Origin: JAGXSE01 sp040757295
GTDB lineage: Bacteria > Bacillota > PH28-bin88
NCBI GenBank assembly: GCA_040757295.1
Contig: JBFLXH010000008.1
Span: 19,928 to 83,927 of the forward strand
Reading direction: 5' to 3'
DNA length: 64,000 nucleotides
Below the pieces are notes generated by a model. That model worked only from the letters and a program-made list of their open reading frames with translations. It was not told the DNA's origin and did no database searches. The position numbers and the translations under genes are program-made. The stretch's first letter is position 1; each line of letters starts with the position of its first letter. Of the stretch, positions 50,610-60,188 are shown piece after piece.

Positions 50610-51338
50610 CTATTTTCTCACCAAGGTGAATTCATACTTGTCGCCGCGATAGTATTGCCGACCAAAATTGATCGCCCTGTCATTTTCGTCATAAAGTACG
50701 CCTTCCATGAAAATCATGGGTGTAAAAGTATCAACTCCCAGCAGTTTGGCAACAGCCTTAGGAGGCAAAACGGCGTTAACCCGCGAGACAAATTGCTTGG
50801 GCTTGTAAGGAGTAAACTGCCTGATGAATTCGGTTAATGATTTACACCGGCTTCTCCCTTTTAACAATGACTCATTGGTTAAAAGCCAGAGAGGGATAAC
50901 GTCATAGCAGTAGATTACCGGTTCCCCGTCCGCCAGGCGGAGACTCTCGACAATGTAGCCCTGGGAGTTGTGATCCAGTTCCAGCGCCGCGGCAATTTTG
51001 GGGTCCAGTCTCTCTTGGTATATCCTGATTACCTTGTCTTCGGCCCGCCATCCGGCATTTTCAATGGTGTTAAAGAGGTTATCCAGCTTTTCCATCCCGG
51101 CAATAACCTTTTTGGGTTCCTTTTTGATAAAAGACCCAACCCCGTGGCGACGGAAAAGAATGCCCTCTTTTTCCAATACCGATAATGCTTCCCGTAACGT
51201 TCCCCGGCTCACTCCCAGCTCATTGGCTAATTCCGGTTCCGCCGGTAGCTGTTGCCCGGCAAGATATAACCCTTCCGAAATTCTCCGCTTGAATTCGTTG
51301 GCTATTTCCATATACAGGGGTGACCTTGCTTGATACAT
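50610..51338 (-). CDS. GntR/HutC-family regulator with UTRA ligand domain
   Basis: N-terminal winged helix (LYMEIANEFKRRISEGLYLAGQQLPAEPELANELGVSRGTLREALSVLEKEGILFRRHGVGSFI, residues 8-70) followed by a UTRA effector domain to residue 242. GGAGG precedes the ATG directly at the end of a type-1 repeat, so its 5' leader is repeat sequence. It sits centrally among purine genes and next to a HutC-like palindrome, so it may control the permease and perhaps the other island operons. Effector unknown. Confidence 0.9.
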   Translation of the reverse strand: MYQARSPLYMEIANEFKRRISEGLYLAGQQLPAEPELANELGVSRGTLREALSVLEKEGILFRRHGVGSFIKKEPKKVIAGMEKLDNLFNTIENAGWRAEDKVIRIYQERLDPKIAAALELDHNSQGYIVESLRLADGEPVIYCYDVIPLWLLTNESLLKGRSRCKSLTEFIRQFTPYKPKQFVSRVNAVLPPKAVAKLLGVDTFTPMIFMEGVLYDENDRAINFGRQYYRGDKYEFTLVRK

Positions 51339-51348
51339 AATACCTCCT

Positions 51349-51746
51349 TCAACTGGGTCTTGGCTTTTTGCGGGGGGAAAGCTTTCCCCGCTCGTGCTTA
51401 GATTCGACCAGTTCTTGGCTCCGGTTTACCGGAGCTTAGAACTGGTTAATCCCATAGGGGGCCAGTTAATGCAGTGGCGTAGCCGCTCTTAAAATGAGCC
51501 AGGCCACAAATTATACATTAATTTACCGTGGCCTGAAAGCGAATTTCATGCTCGGCTTCATTGAGTAATCAAATTTTATTCCTTGCCGAGCATATAATGA
51601 GCGAGGCCACCAATTATTCCTTGATTAAGTGTGGCCTCAAAGCGAATTTCATGCTCGGCTTCATTGAGTAATCAAATTTTATTCCTTGCCGAGCATATAC
51701 CGCCGCTTGGAGAAGCAAAGGGTTAGAGCGGGTAGCCATCTGTGAT
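51349..51746 (-). repeat. Type-1 repeat copy I with two tandem type-2 units
   Basis: Minus-oriented type-1 unit filling the gap between gntR and ssnA. Two type-2 units lie in tandem (about 51495-51595 and 51596-51700), joined at CATATAATGAGC. Confidence 0.9.
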
Positions 51747-51804
51747 GATGTTGATTTGGGTGTTAACAGGCTGGAAGAGCAGGACCAGAGCCCAGTCATG
51801 CAAG

Positions 51805-53133
51805 CTAAAATTTTTTCCACAGATTGCTGGCCAGGCGCCTTGCTTCCCTTGCCAGTTCTCTTTCATCCACTCCTACCAGTTTCCTGTCCAGCATCCTGAT
51901 CTTTCCACCTACGATAGTGGTATTCACCATCGCGCCGGAAACCCCAAATAACAGGTGGCCGTAAAAGTTGTCTGCCGTGATGGGCGTTGGCGGGGCATAA
52001 TTGACCGTAATGACGTCAGCGTAGGCCCCCGGCGCCAGCTTACCTAGCGGCCGGTCGAAATAACGGGATAAGATTTGCCGGTTATTGCCGAAAATCAACT
52101 GGGGAACTTCATCCCAGGCTGTACTGGGGTCTCGCCGGTTGAATTTATGCAGCAGGTTTGCAACTTTCATACCCTCGAACATATCAGCAGTATAGCCATC
52201 AGTACCCATCCCCACCAATACTCCCGCCCCTAACATCTCTTTCAGCGGGGCACACCCTACCGCGTTACCCATATTGGACTCCGGGTTGTGGGCAACATTC
52301 GTACCAGTCCCGGCTAATAGTTGCACCTCATCGTCGTTAACATGTACGCAATGGGCTGCCATGGTTTTGGAACCTAAAAGGCCAAATGCGTTTAACCTTT
52401 CGACAACCCGCTTTTGATGGTGCGCTAAACAATGGGCGACATCCGCTAAATCCTCCGCAACGTGGAGATGCACACCCACACCCAACTCCTCACACTTAGC
52501 GGCACACTTCTTTAAGGTATCGTCGCTAACCGTAAAGGAGGCATGAATGCCAAAAGTACCTTTGCACATGGGATTAGGCTGGCGAATCAAATCTATAACA
52601 AAATCTTCATTTTCCGCTATCCCTCTTTCGGCCTTATCCTGCCCATCCCGGTCCGAAACCTCGTAGCAAAGGCAGCTGCGGACCCCTACTTCCTGAGCCG
52701 CCCGGGCAATGGTCCGCAAGCTGCCGGTGATGGCATTAGGACTGGCATGATGATCCAGGACAGTAGTGGTGCCGTTTTTGACGCATTCGATAAAATGAAT
52801 CAAGGCGCTGTAATACACATCTTCCAAGTCCAGCGCCCGGTCCAACCTCCACCACAGCCGGGCCAAGATCTCCGTAAAGTTTGCCGGGGGAGCATCTTTC
52901 AAGGCCATCCCCCTGGCAAAGGTGCTGTAACAGTGGGTATGGACATTGGTCATGCCGGGCATGATCAGGCCGCCTTTGGCATCCACGAATTGAGCTGCAT
53001 TGTATTTGCTTCTCAAGGTCTGGGTAGTACCTACCTCAACGATTACATCATCCGCCATGTAAACGGCACCATCAGGAATGAGCGGATTATCGCCCGCTAA
53101 GGTAATTAGCGTCCCATTTCCGACTAATAACAC
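51805..53133 (-). CDS. ssnA: SsnA family amidohydrolase
   Basis: Zinc amidohydrolase of the guanine-deaminase-like group and a marker gene of the selenium/purine clusters. Motifs: LIMPGMTNVHTHCYSTFARGM, TFGIHASFTVSD, VGVHLHVAEDLADV, MAAHCVHVNDDEV and VLVGMGTDGYTADMFEGMKVANLL. At 442 residues it matches E. coli SsnA. The start is GTG with a modest ribosome-binding site, 14 bases after the preA-like gene. In the urate gene set SsnA is required, presumably to deaminate a purine-derived intermediate. Confidence 0.9.
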   Translation of the reverse strand: MLLVGNGTLITLAGDNPLIPDGAVYMADDVIVEVGTTQTLRSKYNAAQFVDAKGGLIMPGMTNVHTHCYSTFARGMALKDAPPANFTEILARLWWRLDRALDLEDVYYSALIHFIECVKNGTTTVLDHHASPNAITGSLRTIARAAQEVGVRSCLCYEVSDRDGQDKAERGIAENEDFVIDLIRQPNPMCKGTFGIHASFTVSDDTLKKCAAKCEELGVGVHLHVAEDLADVAHCLAHHQKRVVERLNAFGLLGSKTMAAHCVHVNDDEVQLLAGTGTNVAHNPESNMGNAVGCAPLKEMLGAGVLVGMGTDGYTADMFEGMKVANLLHKFNRRDPSTAWDEVPQLIFGNNRQILSRYFDRPLGKLAPGAYADVITVNYAPPTPITADNFYGHLLFGVSGAMVNTTIVGGKIRMLDRKLVGVDERELAREARRLASNLWKKF

Positions 53134-53146
53134 TTACTTCTACCCC

Positions 53147-54346
53147 CTAGGCACTGGTTATCTGGATCGTCAAACAAGCGGGGACTGGACAGGCAGCAGT
53201 ACAAAAACCACAGCCGACACACTGATCCCGGTCAATCACCGGTAGACGGTTTTGGTCAATGCTGATTGCCTGGTGCCCGCCATCGCGACAGGCAAGGTAA
53301 CAGCGGTCGCACCTGAGGCACAGTGCTTCGTGCAGCACTGAAACCGCTTTATGTTTTCTGGGCAGTTGGGAATGCTCAACCAGATTAGGCAGAGCCTTCC
53401 CGACCAGTTCTTCCACTGCCGCAAATCCCTTCGCCTCCAGGTAATTCCTGAGGCCATCGATTAAATCTTCGATCACTCGAAAGCCATGCTGCATCACCAC
53501 CGTGCATAGCTGCAGGTTACGGGCGCCCAACAGCAAGAACTCGACGGCATCCCGCCAGGTAGTAATTCCGCCGGTGGCCGTGATGGGGATTTCAACTTTT
53601 TTGGCGATCTCGGCGACACACCTTAAAGCCACCGGTTTGATGGCAGCCCCGGAAATGCCGCCGATACAAGACTTGCCGTTGACCTGGGGATAAGGGGAAA
53701 AACTATCCAGGTCCACCCCGATGATGCCTTTAACCGTGTTAATGGCACATACTCCATCCGCCCCGCTTCTTTTTACTGCTGCCGCAGCAGCAGTAATATC
53801 GGCAATTTGCGGGGTAAGCTTGATGACTACCGGAATGTTTTTGGCAGCTTCCTTCACCCACCGGGCAGTTCTTTCGGTGAGTTCAGGATTTTGACCGATG
53901 GTACTCCCCATGCCTTTTTCCGGCATGCCGTGGGGACAGGAAAAACTGCACTCAATCATGTCGGCGCCGGCAGCCTCTAACCTGCGCACCAGTTGCTGCC
54001 AATCCTCCTGTTTTTGACCCATGATGCTGGCTACCACGACCTTGTCGGGGTACTCCTTTTTTAACCGCTTGATTCTCCCCTCGACCACATCCACGTGGTG
54101 CGCGGAAATCAAATCAATGTTTTGCAGGGCTACCAGGCGTTTATCTTCATAGTCCAGCCCGGCCATCATCGGGTAAGCCAAATTAACTACCTCGGTTTCT
54201 ACGGAGGTTGTCTTCAGTACCGCACCGGCCCAGCCAGCCGCAAAAGCTCTGGCGACCATTTCCTCATCATCTGTACAAGGGGAGGCTGCCAGGACAAACG
54301 GGTTAGGGTACCTAATGCCACAAAACTCCAAAGACAGGTCGACCAT
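53147..54346 (-). CDS. preA: PreA-like dihydropyrimidine dehydrogenase subunit
   Basis: A dihydroorotate-dehydrogenase-like FMN barrel (DLSLEFCGIRYPNPFVLAASPCTDDEEM, ADMIECSFSCPHG, CAINTVKGIIGVDL, TATGGITTWRDAVEFLLLGA) is followed by a C-terminal two-cluster ferredoxin domain (CLRCDRCYLAC and CVGCGFCTAACPV). At 399 residues it is normal. GGAGGGG lies eight bases before the ATG. Partner of the PreT-like flavoprotein encoded next. Here the pair may reduce a purine-ring intermediate instead of uracil; in E. coli the comparable role is played by YgfK. Confidence 0.88.
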   Translation of the reverse strand: MVDLSLEFCGIRYPNPFVLAASPCTDDEEMVARAFAAGWAGAVLKTTSVETEVVNLAYPMMAGLDYEDKRLVALQNIDLISAHHVDVVEGRIKRLKKEYPDKVVVASIMGQKQEDWQQLVRRLEAAGADMIECSFSCPHGMPEKGMGSTIGQNPELTERTARWVKEAAKNIPVVIKLTPQIADITAAAAAVKRSGADGVCAINTVKGIIGVDLDSFSPYPQVNGKSCIGGISGAAIKPVALRCVAEIAKKVEIPITATGGITTWRDAVEFLLLGARNLQLCTVVMQHGFRVIEDLIDGLRNYLEAKGFAAVEELVGKALPNLVEHSQLPRKHKAVSVLHEALCLRCDRCYLACRDGGHQAISIDQNRLPVIDRDQCVGCGFCTAACPVPACLTIQITSA

Positions 54347-54382
54347 TGCTAACACCCCTCCGATTGTTTCATTGCATCTTGA

Positions 54383-54577
54383 TTCAACTGGGTCTTAGCT
54401 TCAGCGGGGGATTGCTATCCTCGCTGAAGCTTAGATTCGACCAGTTCTTGGCTCCGGTTTACCGGAGCTTAGAACTGGTTAATCCCATAGGGGGCCAGTT
54501 AATATAGCAGCTTAGCCGCTCTTTTACCACCGCTTCGAAGAAGCGGGGGTATTAGAGCGGGTAGCTATCTATGATAA
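54383..54577 (-). repeat. Type-1 repeat copy J without type-2 insert
   Basis: Minus-oriented, uninterrupted. Its far end supplies the codons for the last residues of the PreT-like protein (DSYPL) and the stop. Confidence 0.9.
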
Positions 54578-55808
54578 AGTGATCAATGGCGATGGCTGCT
54601 TTTTGACCCTCTGCTACCGCCTGCACCACGGTACCTCCACCATTGGCCGCATCTCCGGCGAGGAATACCTTGGACATCCCGGCCAGTTTTTTAGCAAGGG
54701 GATTTTCTCCCTGCCCTGTCGCTACTATCACCATATCGGCCGCCAGTTCAAACTCGCTGCCGGGTACCGGCTCTGGCCTTCTTCTTCCCGTCTCGTCTTT
54801 ATCGCCAAGCTTCATAGAGATTAGCTTGATCCCTGTTACCTTTTCTGTGCCCAAGACTGCTACCGGCGCTGTTAACCACCTAAATTCTATGCCCTGCGCT
54901 ACAGCAAACTGGTATTCTTCCTGCCAGGCAGGCATTTCCGCCAGCGAACGCCTGTAAGCAACAGTCACCTGCTGGGCTCCCGCCCTTTTGGCGATACAGG
55001 CAGCATCCATCGCCGTGTTACCTCCGCCGATCACCACGACCTTTGCTCCAACGGGAACACCTGAACCAGTTCCTAATTTTACCTTAAGATTGTGCGCAGC
55101 TAAAAGCTTTTCCGCCGGATAAACCCCGCTTAAACCGGCTCCTGGAACTTCCAAGGCCGGTGTGCTGCCTAACCCGCAACTTACAAGCACGGCATCATAC
55201 TCAGCCAGCAGCGCTTCAACCGGCACATCCTCACCAACTACCACACTGTAGTGGATATTCTTAACCACTTTTTTGATGCGGGATAATTCCCGCTCAAGCA
55301 CTCGGTAATCTAACCGGTAATCGGGAATGCCCCAAAGCGCCGTACCCCCTGCATAAGGGCTGGCTTCAAATACAGTCGCCTCATACCCTTTTAGAGCAAG
55401 GATATATGCCCCGCTTAAACCCGCAGGGCCGGCTCCGACCACCGCTACCTTTTTCCCATTAGGTGGAACAGGGGTTGCCTCCAGGCCTGCACTGTTTAAG
55501 GCAAACTTCTGCAACTGGCCGATGTTAATCGGTTCCTTCAAGTTCGCATGGGTACAGCCCTTGCGACAGAACTCGGCCTGCGGGCAAACATCGGCACAGA
55601 CGGCGCCGAAAGTATTGCTCTCATAGATCACTCTGGCCGCCCCGCGCATATTACCCGTTTTTATTTTACGAATAAAGTCCGGAATCTTAATCTCCGCTGG
55701 GCAGCCTTGCACACAGGGAGCGTCATGACAGTAAAGGCAGCGCGAGGCTTCCATTAACGCCTGGTAAGGCGACCAAGATTTAGCTGGCGATGCTTCTAGT
55801 TTCTGCAC
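54552..55808 (-). CDS. preT: PreT-like NAD(P)H-dependent flavoprotein (GltD family)
   Basis: Electron-input subunit with an N-terminal iron-sulfur domain (CLYCHDAPCVQGCPAEI, CADVCPQAEFCRKGC, residues 25-90), an FAD site VAVVGAGPAGLSGAY near residue 120 and an NAD(P) site VVVIGGGNTAMDAACIAKRAG near residue 255. At 418 residues it matches PreT/GltD-like subunits. AAAGGAGG points to a GTG start. The C-terminal DSYPL and stop lie inside a type-1 repeat. It follows the xdhD-like gene and precedes preA and ssnA in one operon. Confidence 0.9.
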   Translation of the reverse strand: MQKLEASPAKSWSPYQALMEASRCLYCHDAPCVQGCPAEIKIPDFIRKIKTGNMRGAARVIYESNTFGAVCADVCPQAEFCRKGCTHANLKEPINIGQLQKFALNSAGLEATPVPPNGKKVAVVGAGPAGLSGAYILALKGYEATVFEASPYAGGTALWGIPDYRLDYRVLERELSRIKKVVKNIHYSVVVGEDVPVEALLAEYDAVLVSCGLGSTPALEVPGAGLSGVYPAEKLLAAHNLKVKLGTGSGVPVGAKVVVIGGGNTAMDAACIAKRAGAQQVTVAYRRSLAEMPAWQEEYQFAVAQGIEFRWLTAPVAVLGTEKVTGIKLISMKLGDKDETGRRRPEPVPGSEFELAADMVIVATGQGENPLAKKLAGMSKVFLAGDAANGGGTVVQAVAEGQKAAIAIDHFIIDSYPL

Positions 55809-55901
55809 ATATTTAACCTCCTTTGTATACGAAAGCAATTTTTTATATTAATATTTTGTTAATTGTGCGTATAAAACCAAACCACTTATACTGTTAACGT
55901 T

Positions 55902-58487
55902 CTATTCCCGTTCTCTTGAGGAAACTGCGGTTTTCCTTGGATATGCCGTTCCTTCCAAGGGTAACCGGAAACGGCGTTTCCCGTCCAAAGCGTAGTAAGC
56001 TGCCGCAACCGCCGGAGCTGTGGGGATGGAGGAAATCTCTCCGATGCCCTTGGCGCCGTAGGCTTTGCCATCACTGTTTTTTTCGATTAAAACAATTTTG
56101 ATTTCCGGCACGTCTGGAGCCCGCCACAAACCTAATCTCCCCAAAGACTTTACCTGAGGAACACCGCCGGATAGGGGGTAATCCTCCGTCAGGGCGTAGC
56201 CTAAACCCATGATGACGCCACCCTCAATTTGGCCCTCAAGTAAAGTTGGGTTAATGGCCTGACCAACGTCATAAGCGGCGATTACCTTTTCCACTTTCCC
56301 TTGTTTATTAAGTATAACTACCTGGGTACCGAAGCTGTAGGCCACATGGGTGACCGGGTTGGGCTTTTCACTGTGCAAGGGGTCGGTGGTCCCGTGAAAT
56401 TCACCGTGATATACTTTACCTGCCAGGTCCCCCAAAGAGTGGGTCGCAAGGTCTTTGGCCAGCTGTTCGGCCGCCAAGCGTACGGCTTCTCCGGTAAAAA
56501 GGGTTTGGCGGGAAGCCGTTGTAGCTCCGGAATCAGGCGTGCTGCCGGTATCAGCCAGCACAATTTCCACCATTTCCGGGGAAACAGGGGCTGTTGCGCA
56601 AAGGATCTGCATCACCACACCGGCCAACCCCTGCCCAATGCAGGCGGCACCGGTATATACCTTCACTTTTCCGTTTTCGACGGCTATCCTTGCCCTGCCG
56701 GTATCAATGAGGCCAACCCCAATACCGACATTTTTCATCGCACAGGCGATCCCGGCATACCGGCTGCCCTCGTAGTCATCTTTCACTGCCAGCAGTGTTT
56801 CCTGCAAGTGGACATCAACTACTGCCTGCCCGGTGGCCAGGAGGTCGCCTTCAATTAAAGCATTCCGATACCGGATTTCCCACGGGCTAATCCCAACTTT
56901 CTCCGCCAAAAGGTCAAGCTGGCTTTCGATGGCAAAAGCCGTCTGGGGTACCCCAAAACCCCGGAAGGCACCGGCGGGAGGGTTATTGGTATATACAGCT
57001 TGCCCCTCAATCGAGATATTGGGAATCCGGTAAGGCCCTGTAGCATGGGTGCAGGCCCGTTCCAAAACAGGGGCGCCCAACGACGCATAAGCGCCGGTAT
57101 CGGCAACGATCCTTGCCGATAAAGCCATGAGATTACCCGCCTCATCGCACCCGGTGGTAATTTCGATTTCCATGGGGTGTCTTTTAGGGTGAACCATTAA
57201 ACTTTCTGCCCTTGATAAGGTCAGCTTTACCGGCCTTTTCACATGCCAGGCCAATAGGGCCGCATGGTGCTGCACACTGAGGTCCTCTTTGCCGCCGAAG
57301 GCGCCGCCGACAAAATTATTCACTACCTTGACCTGATGCAACGGCAATCCCAATAATGAGGCAATCTGGTGCTGGTCATGATGCACACTTTGGGAGCCCC
57401 CAAGCACAACCAGACTGCCCTTCTCCAGGTAAGCGACGGCACTTTCAGGCTCTAAAAAGGCATGCTCGGTCATCGGCGTGCTGTAACGCCCAGCAACTAC
57501 ATAACGGCATTGCTGGAGGGCGTCCGCTACATTCCCCCGGTAAAGGCTGGTGGTACTGAGAACATTTCCACCCGGGTGAAGATGAGGAGCACCAGCATCC
57601 ATGGCAGCGGCTGGAGAGGTTACCGGTGGCAACACTTCGTAGCTTAAGTCAATCAAGTCCAGGGCTTGCCGGGCGATGGCCGGGGTTTCAGCAGCCACCA
57701 GGGCCAGGGCATCCCCTGTGTAATGCGTTTCTTCACCTTCGGCGACCAAAACCGGCCAATCCTTTTTGATATATCCCTGGTATCTTTGGCCAGGGATATC
57801 CTGGGCAGTGAGGACCGCCAGTACACCGGCCAGGTTCTTGGCCCTGGAAGGATCAATTTTCTTAACAATGATTCTGGGATGGGGTGAACGCAGCACTGCT
57901 GCATACAACATTTCAGGCAAGATCAGGTCATCGGTAAACACCGCCGTACCCAGGGTTTTGGCACCGGCGTCTAACCGGGGGTAACGAGCGCCAACTCCGT
58001 AGCCCGTCATTTCGGCAACCGGTGTTTTCTCATTCCTGAACACCTCTGCCGCCAGTTTAACCGCGTCAATGATCTTTACGTACCCGGTACACCGGCAGAG
58101 ATTCCCTCTTAACGCGTGCTTTATTTCCGCTTCAGACGGAGCGAGGTTGGTGTCTAAGAGCCCTTTGGCGCTGATCACCATACCAGGAGTGCAAAAACCG
58201 CACTGAACCGCTCCGGCCTGGGTAAATGCCCATTGGTAGACTTCCTGTTCCCGTGCTGAGAGACCTTCAACGGTCACTATGCGCTTGCGGGCAACCTGTG
58301 CCAGGGTTAAACGGCAGGAACGAGCGGCTTTCCCGTCAATTAAAACCATGCAGGTCCCGCAAGCGCCCTCTCCGCAACCGTTTTTCACAGAAGTGATCCC
58401 GGCCACAGTTCTAAGGTATTCCAACAGGTTCCGGTTGTTTTGTTCCTCCGGACAGTGTTTTTGCATACCATTTAAGAAAAAGTGCAT
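55902..58487 (-). CDS. xdhD: Fused 2Fe-2S and molybdenum hydroxylase, XdhD-like/selenium-dependent xanthine dehydrogenase type
   Basis: One polypeptide carries the 2Fe-2S domain (GCGEGACGTCMVLIDGKAARSC, VQCGFCTPGMVISAKGLL, NLCRCTGYVKII, residues 35-145) fused to the full molybdopterin domain (GGAFGGKEDLSVQHHAALLAW, GAFRGFGVPQTAFAIESQL, GAACIGQGLAGVVMQI, TPDSGATTASRQTLFTG and catalytic Glu in GKAYGAKGIGEISSI). No FAD domain is present, so electrons may pass to PreT/PreA. At 861 residues it is close to selenium-dependent clostridial xanthine dehydrogenases and E. coli XdhD. GGAGGCGG lies before the ATG. Confidence 0.9.
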   Translation of the reverse strand: MHFFLNGMQKHCPEEQNNRNLLEYLRTVAGITSVKNGCGEGACGTCMVLIDGKAARSCRLTLAQVARKRIVTVEGLSAREQEVYQWAFTQAGAVQCGFCTPGMVISAKGLLDTNLAPSEAEIKHALRGNLCRCTGYVKIIDAVKLAAEVFRNEKTPVAEMTGYGVGARYPRLDAGAKTLGTAVFTDDLILPEMLYAAVLRSPHPRIIVKKIDPSRAKNLAGVLAVLTAQDIPGQRYQGYIKKDWPVLVAEGEETHYTGDALALVAAETPAIARQALDLIDLSYEVLPPVTSPAAAMDAGAPHLHPGGNVLSTTSLYRGNVADALQQCRYVVAGRYSTPMTEHAFLEPESAVAYLEKGSLVVLGGSQSVHHDQHQIASLLGLPLHQVKVVNNFVGGAFGGKEDLSVQHHAALLAWHVKRPVKLTLSRAESLMVHPKRHPMEIEITTGCDEAGNLMALSARIVADTGAYASLGAPVLERACTHATGPYRIPNISIEGQAVYTNNPPAGAFRGFGVPQTAFAIESQLDLLAEKVGISPWEIRYRNALIEGDLLATGQAVVDVHLQETLLAVKDDYEGSRYAGIACAMKNVGIGVGLIDTGRARIAVENGKVKVYTGAACIGQGLAGVVMQILCATAPVSPEMVEIVLADTGSTPDSGATTASRQTLFTGEAVRLAAEQLAKDLATHSLGDLAGKVYHGEFHGTTDPLHSEKPNPVTHVAYSFGTQVVILNKQGKVEKVIAAYDVGQAINPTLLEGQIEGGVIMGLGYALTEDYPLSGGVPQVKSLGRLGLWRAPDVPEIKIVLIEKNSDGKAYGAKGIGEISSIPTAPAVAAAYYALDGKRRFRLPLEGTAYPRKTAVSSRERE

Positions 58488-58681
58488 ATGCCGCCTCCAA
58501 CTGATGGGCAAAAAACTCCGCTCCCAAGGATTGCCCCTCCCCTCGCCCTGTTACACGGAGTGGGCATACGGTTGCCGCAGCGAAGCCCTGCCTAGTTGAC
58601 TAGATGTTTAACAACAGAACTCGAAACAATGCTTGCCGAACCAACAATAGCATTTTATTCCACTTAACACCTTTTAATCCC

Positions 58682-58710
58682 ATTGTACAGAATCCTATCC
58701 TTGTTGGCAA
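58682..58710 (-). promoter_or_regulatory. Sigma-A promoter of the xdhD-preT-preA-ssnA operon
   Basis: Minus strand TTGCCA, 17-base spacer, TACAAT. The transcript would have a leader of nearly 190 bases, in which TGTTAAACAT near 58606-58615 resembles the island half-site. No known riboswitch is apparent in the leader. Confidence 0.75.
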
Positions 58711-58728
58711 TCGAACAAGCGCTCGTTT

Positions 58729-60132
58729 TCAAAAAATTTTTTCAAACTTCAGGAGGCCTCCGCAGCAAGCTCCCCGCATCGACTTGATTTTACGGTCGTA
58801 GTCAGCAATCTTGGCGTATTCCTCTTCCCAGAACTCCGGCCGGCGCATGGAATCAATGTATTCCTTGGCGTAGCCGAAGGGCAGCCAGTCCTTTTCCTTT
58901 TGGCGGAAAAGCTGCTCTTTGACGTCTTGGCGACGGAAGTCATAAATCCATTCTTCTTTAGCCCCCAGGAAAATATCCTTGAACCAGCGCTCCAGTACGA
59001 AGTCCTGTGTCTCCAGATACCGCCGGTCAAGTTCCTCCAGTACAGACGGGTAACGGTCAAACCCGTCGGTGGCGATGGTAACCACGTTGTCATCAGGTCC
59101 CAGGCGCAAGTATTTGGCCATTTTGATGGCCCCCAGGATATTGCACATACCGGAGACTCCGAACAAGTTCTTCATTCTCAGGGCTACTTCAGGTCCAACA
59201 CCCATTCTGATCAAGACCTCAGTCCCGTCATGGATGATCTTCAAGGCCTTGACGGTATCGTCATCGTGGATCAGTGTTACAAAATCGGTAGTCAGCACGT
59301 TGTGGATGAGGGTACACATTTTGTCACCAATACCCTCGATGCGGTGCTGCCCCCTACCTCCTGTAGCCAGGGTGGAGCACTCGTAAGGCTCCAGGGCAAC
59401 GATTTTTGCCTCCGGGAAGGCCTGTTTGATCTGGTCCCCCGCAGCAATGGTACCGGCGGACCCAGGGGCCGAAGTAAAGCAGGCGATGCGCCCGTTGCCG
59501 ATACCCTTTACCGCCTCGATGGCGGAGTTACCGGTAACGTAGCGGTGAAAACGGTAATTTGGCAACAATTCAAACTGGGCGAGGGGTTTGTTTTTGGGGT
59601 TCTTTTTCAATTCATGGGTCCGCTGCAAGGTCAATATAACATCGCTCTCGGTACCCGGGGTTAAATCCAGTTCCCCTCCGTAGGCCCTGATGCGCTCGTA
59701 CCGCTCTTTACTCATGTTATCCGGCATGATGATGACAGCCTGATAGCCCATCAACCGGCAGATATAGGCAACACCGATGCCGAAGTTGCCGGTGGAGGGA
59801 CCAAGGATGGTGTGTTCCCCGGGTAAGATCTCTCCGTCTACACACCCCTCCATGAGGGTGGCATAGGCCGGCCCCACTTTATGGGAACCGGAAGGAAAGT
59901 AGGTACCGAGCATTACAACAATGTTGGCGTCTACGCCCGTCATTTCCTTGGGCAGGATTATCTTCCGCACCTGGCTGGTCTCGTCCTTCCAGGTGATGTT
60001 AAACAGATTGAGGGGTTCAAGTTCGTCTTCTTTCTGGGCCTTTAATGCTTTTTCCCGTATTACGGGGTCAATCTTTTCCGGGTGCAACATTTCCTCGTAA
60101 GTAGGCCCAAAGGGTACTTTTGTCTTGTCCAA
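58729..60132 (-). CDS. Fold-type-II PLP-dependent lyase-like protein, substrate unknown
   Basis: Related to the cysteine synthase/threonine dehydratase superfamily. The PLP lysine is in YFPSGSHKVGPAYATL near residue 100, the substrate loop is ILGPSTGNFGIGVAYICRLMG, and the phosphate loop is TSAPGSAGTIAAG. It is long (467 residues) with a C-terminal extension ending RGACCGGLLKFEKIF. I start at TTG behind GGGAGG, not at the longer frame. It follows glyA and precedes the xdhD operon. A relic of a second copy lies before sdaAB. An ammonia-lyase acting on an amino-acid product of purine breakdown is plausible but unproven. Confidence 0.8.
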   Translation of the reverse strand: MDKTKVPFGPTYEEMLHPEKIDPVIREKALKAQKEDELEPLNLFNITWKDETSQVRKIILPKEMTGVDANIVVMLGTYFPSGSHKVGPAYATLMEGCVDGEILPGEHTILGPSTGNFGIGVAYICRLMGYQAVIIMPDNMSKERYERIRAYGGELDLTPGTESDVILTLQRTHELKKNPKNKPLAQFELLPNYRFHRYVTGNSAIEAVKGIGNGRIACFTSAPGSAGTIAAGDQIKQAFPEAKIVALEPYECSTLATGGRGQHRIEGIGDKMCTLIHNVLTTDFVTLIHDDDTVKALKIIHDGTEVLIRMGVGPEVALRMKNLFGVSGMCNILGAIKMAKYLRLGPDDNVVTIATDGFDRYPSVLEELDRRYLETQDFVLERWFKDIFLGAKEEWIYDFRRQDVKEQLFRQKEKDWLPFGYAKEYIDSMRRPEFWEEEYAKIADYDRKIKSMRGACCGGLLKFEKIF

Positions 60133-60188
60133 TTGAATTACCTCCCCGTCTTTTGTTGAATTACCGGCTCCCGGGAAATGATCAAGAA

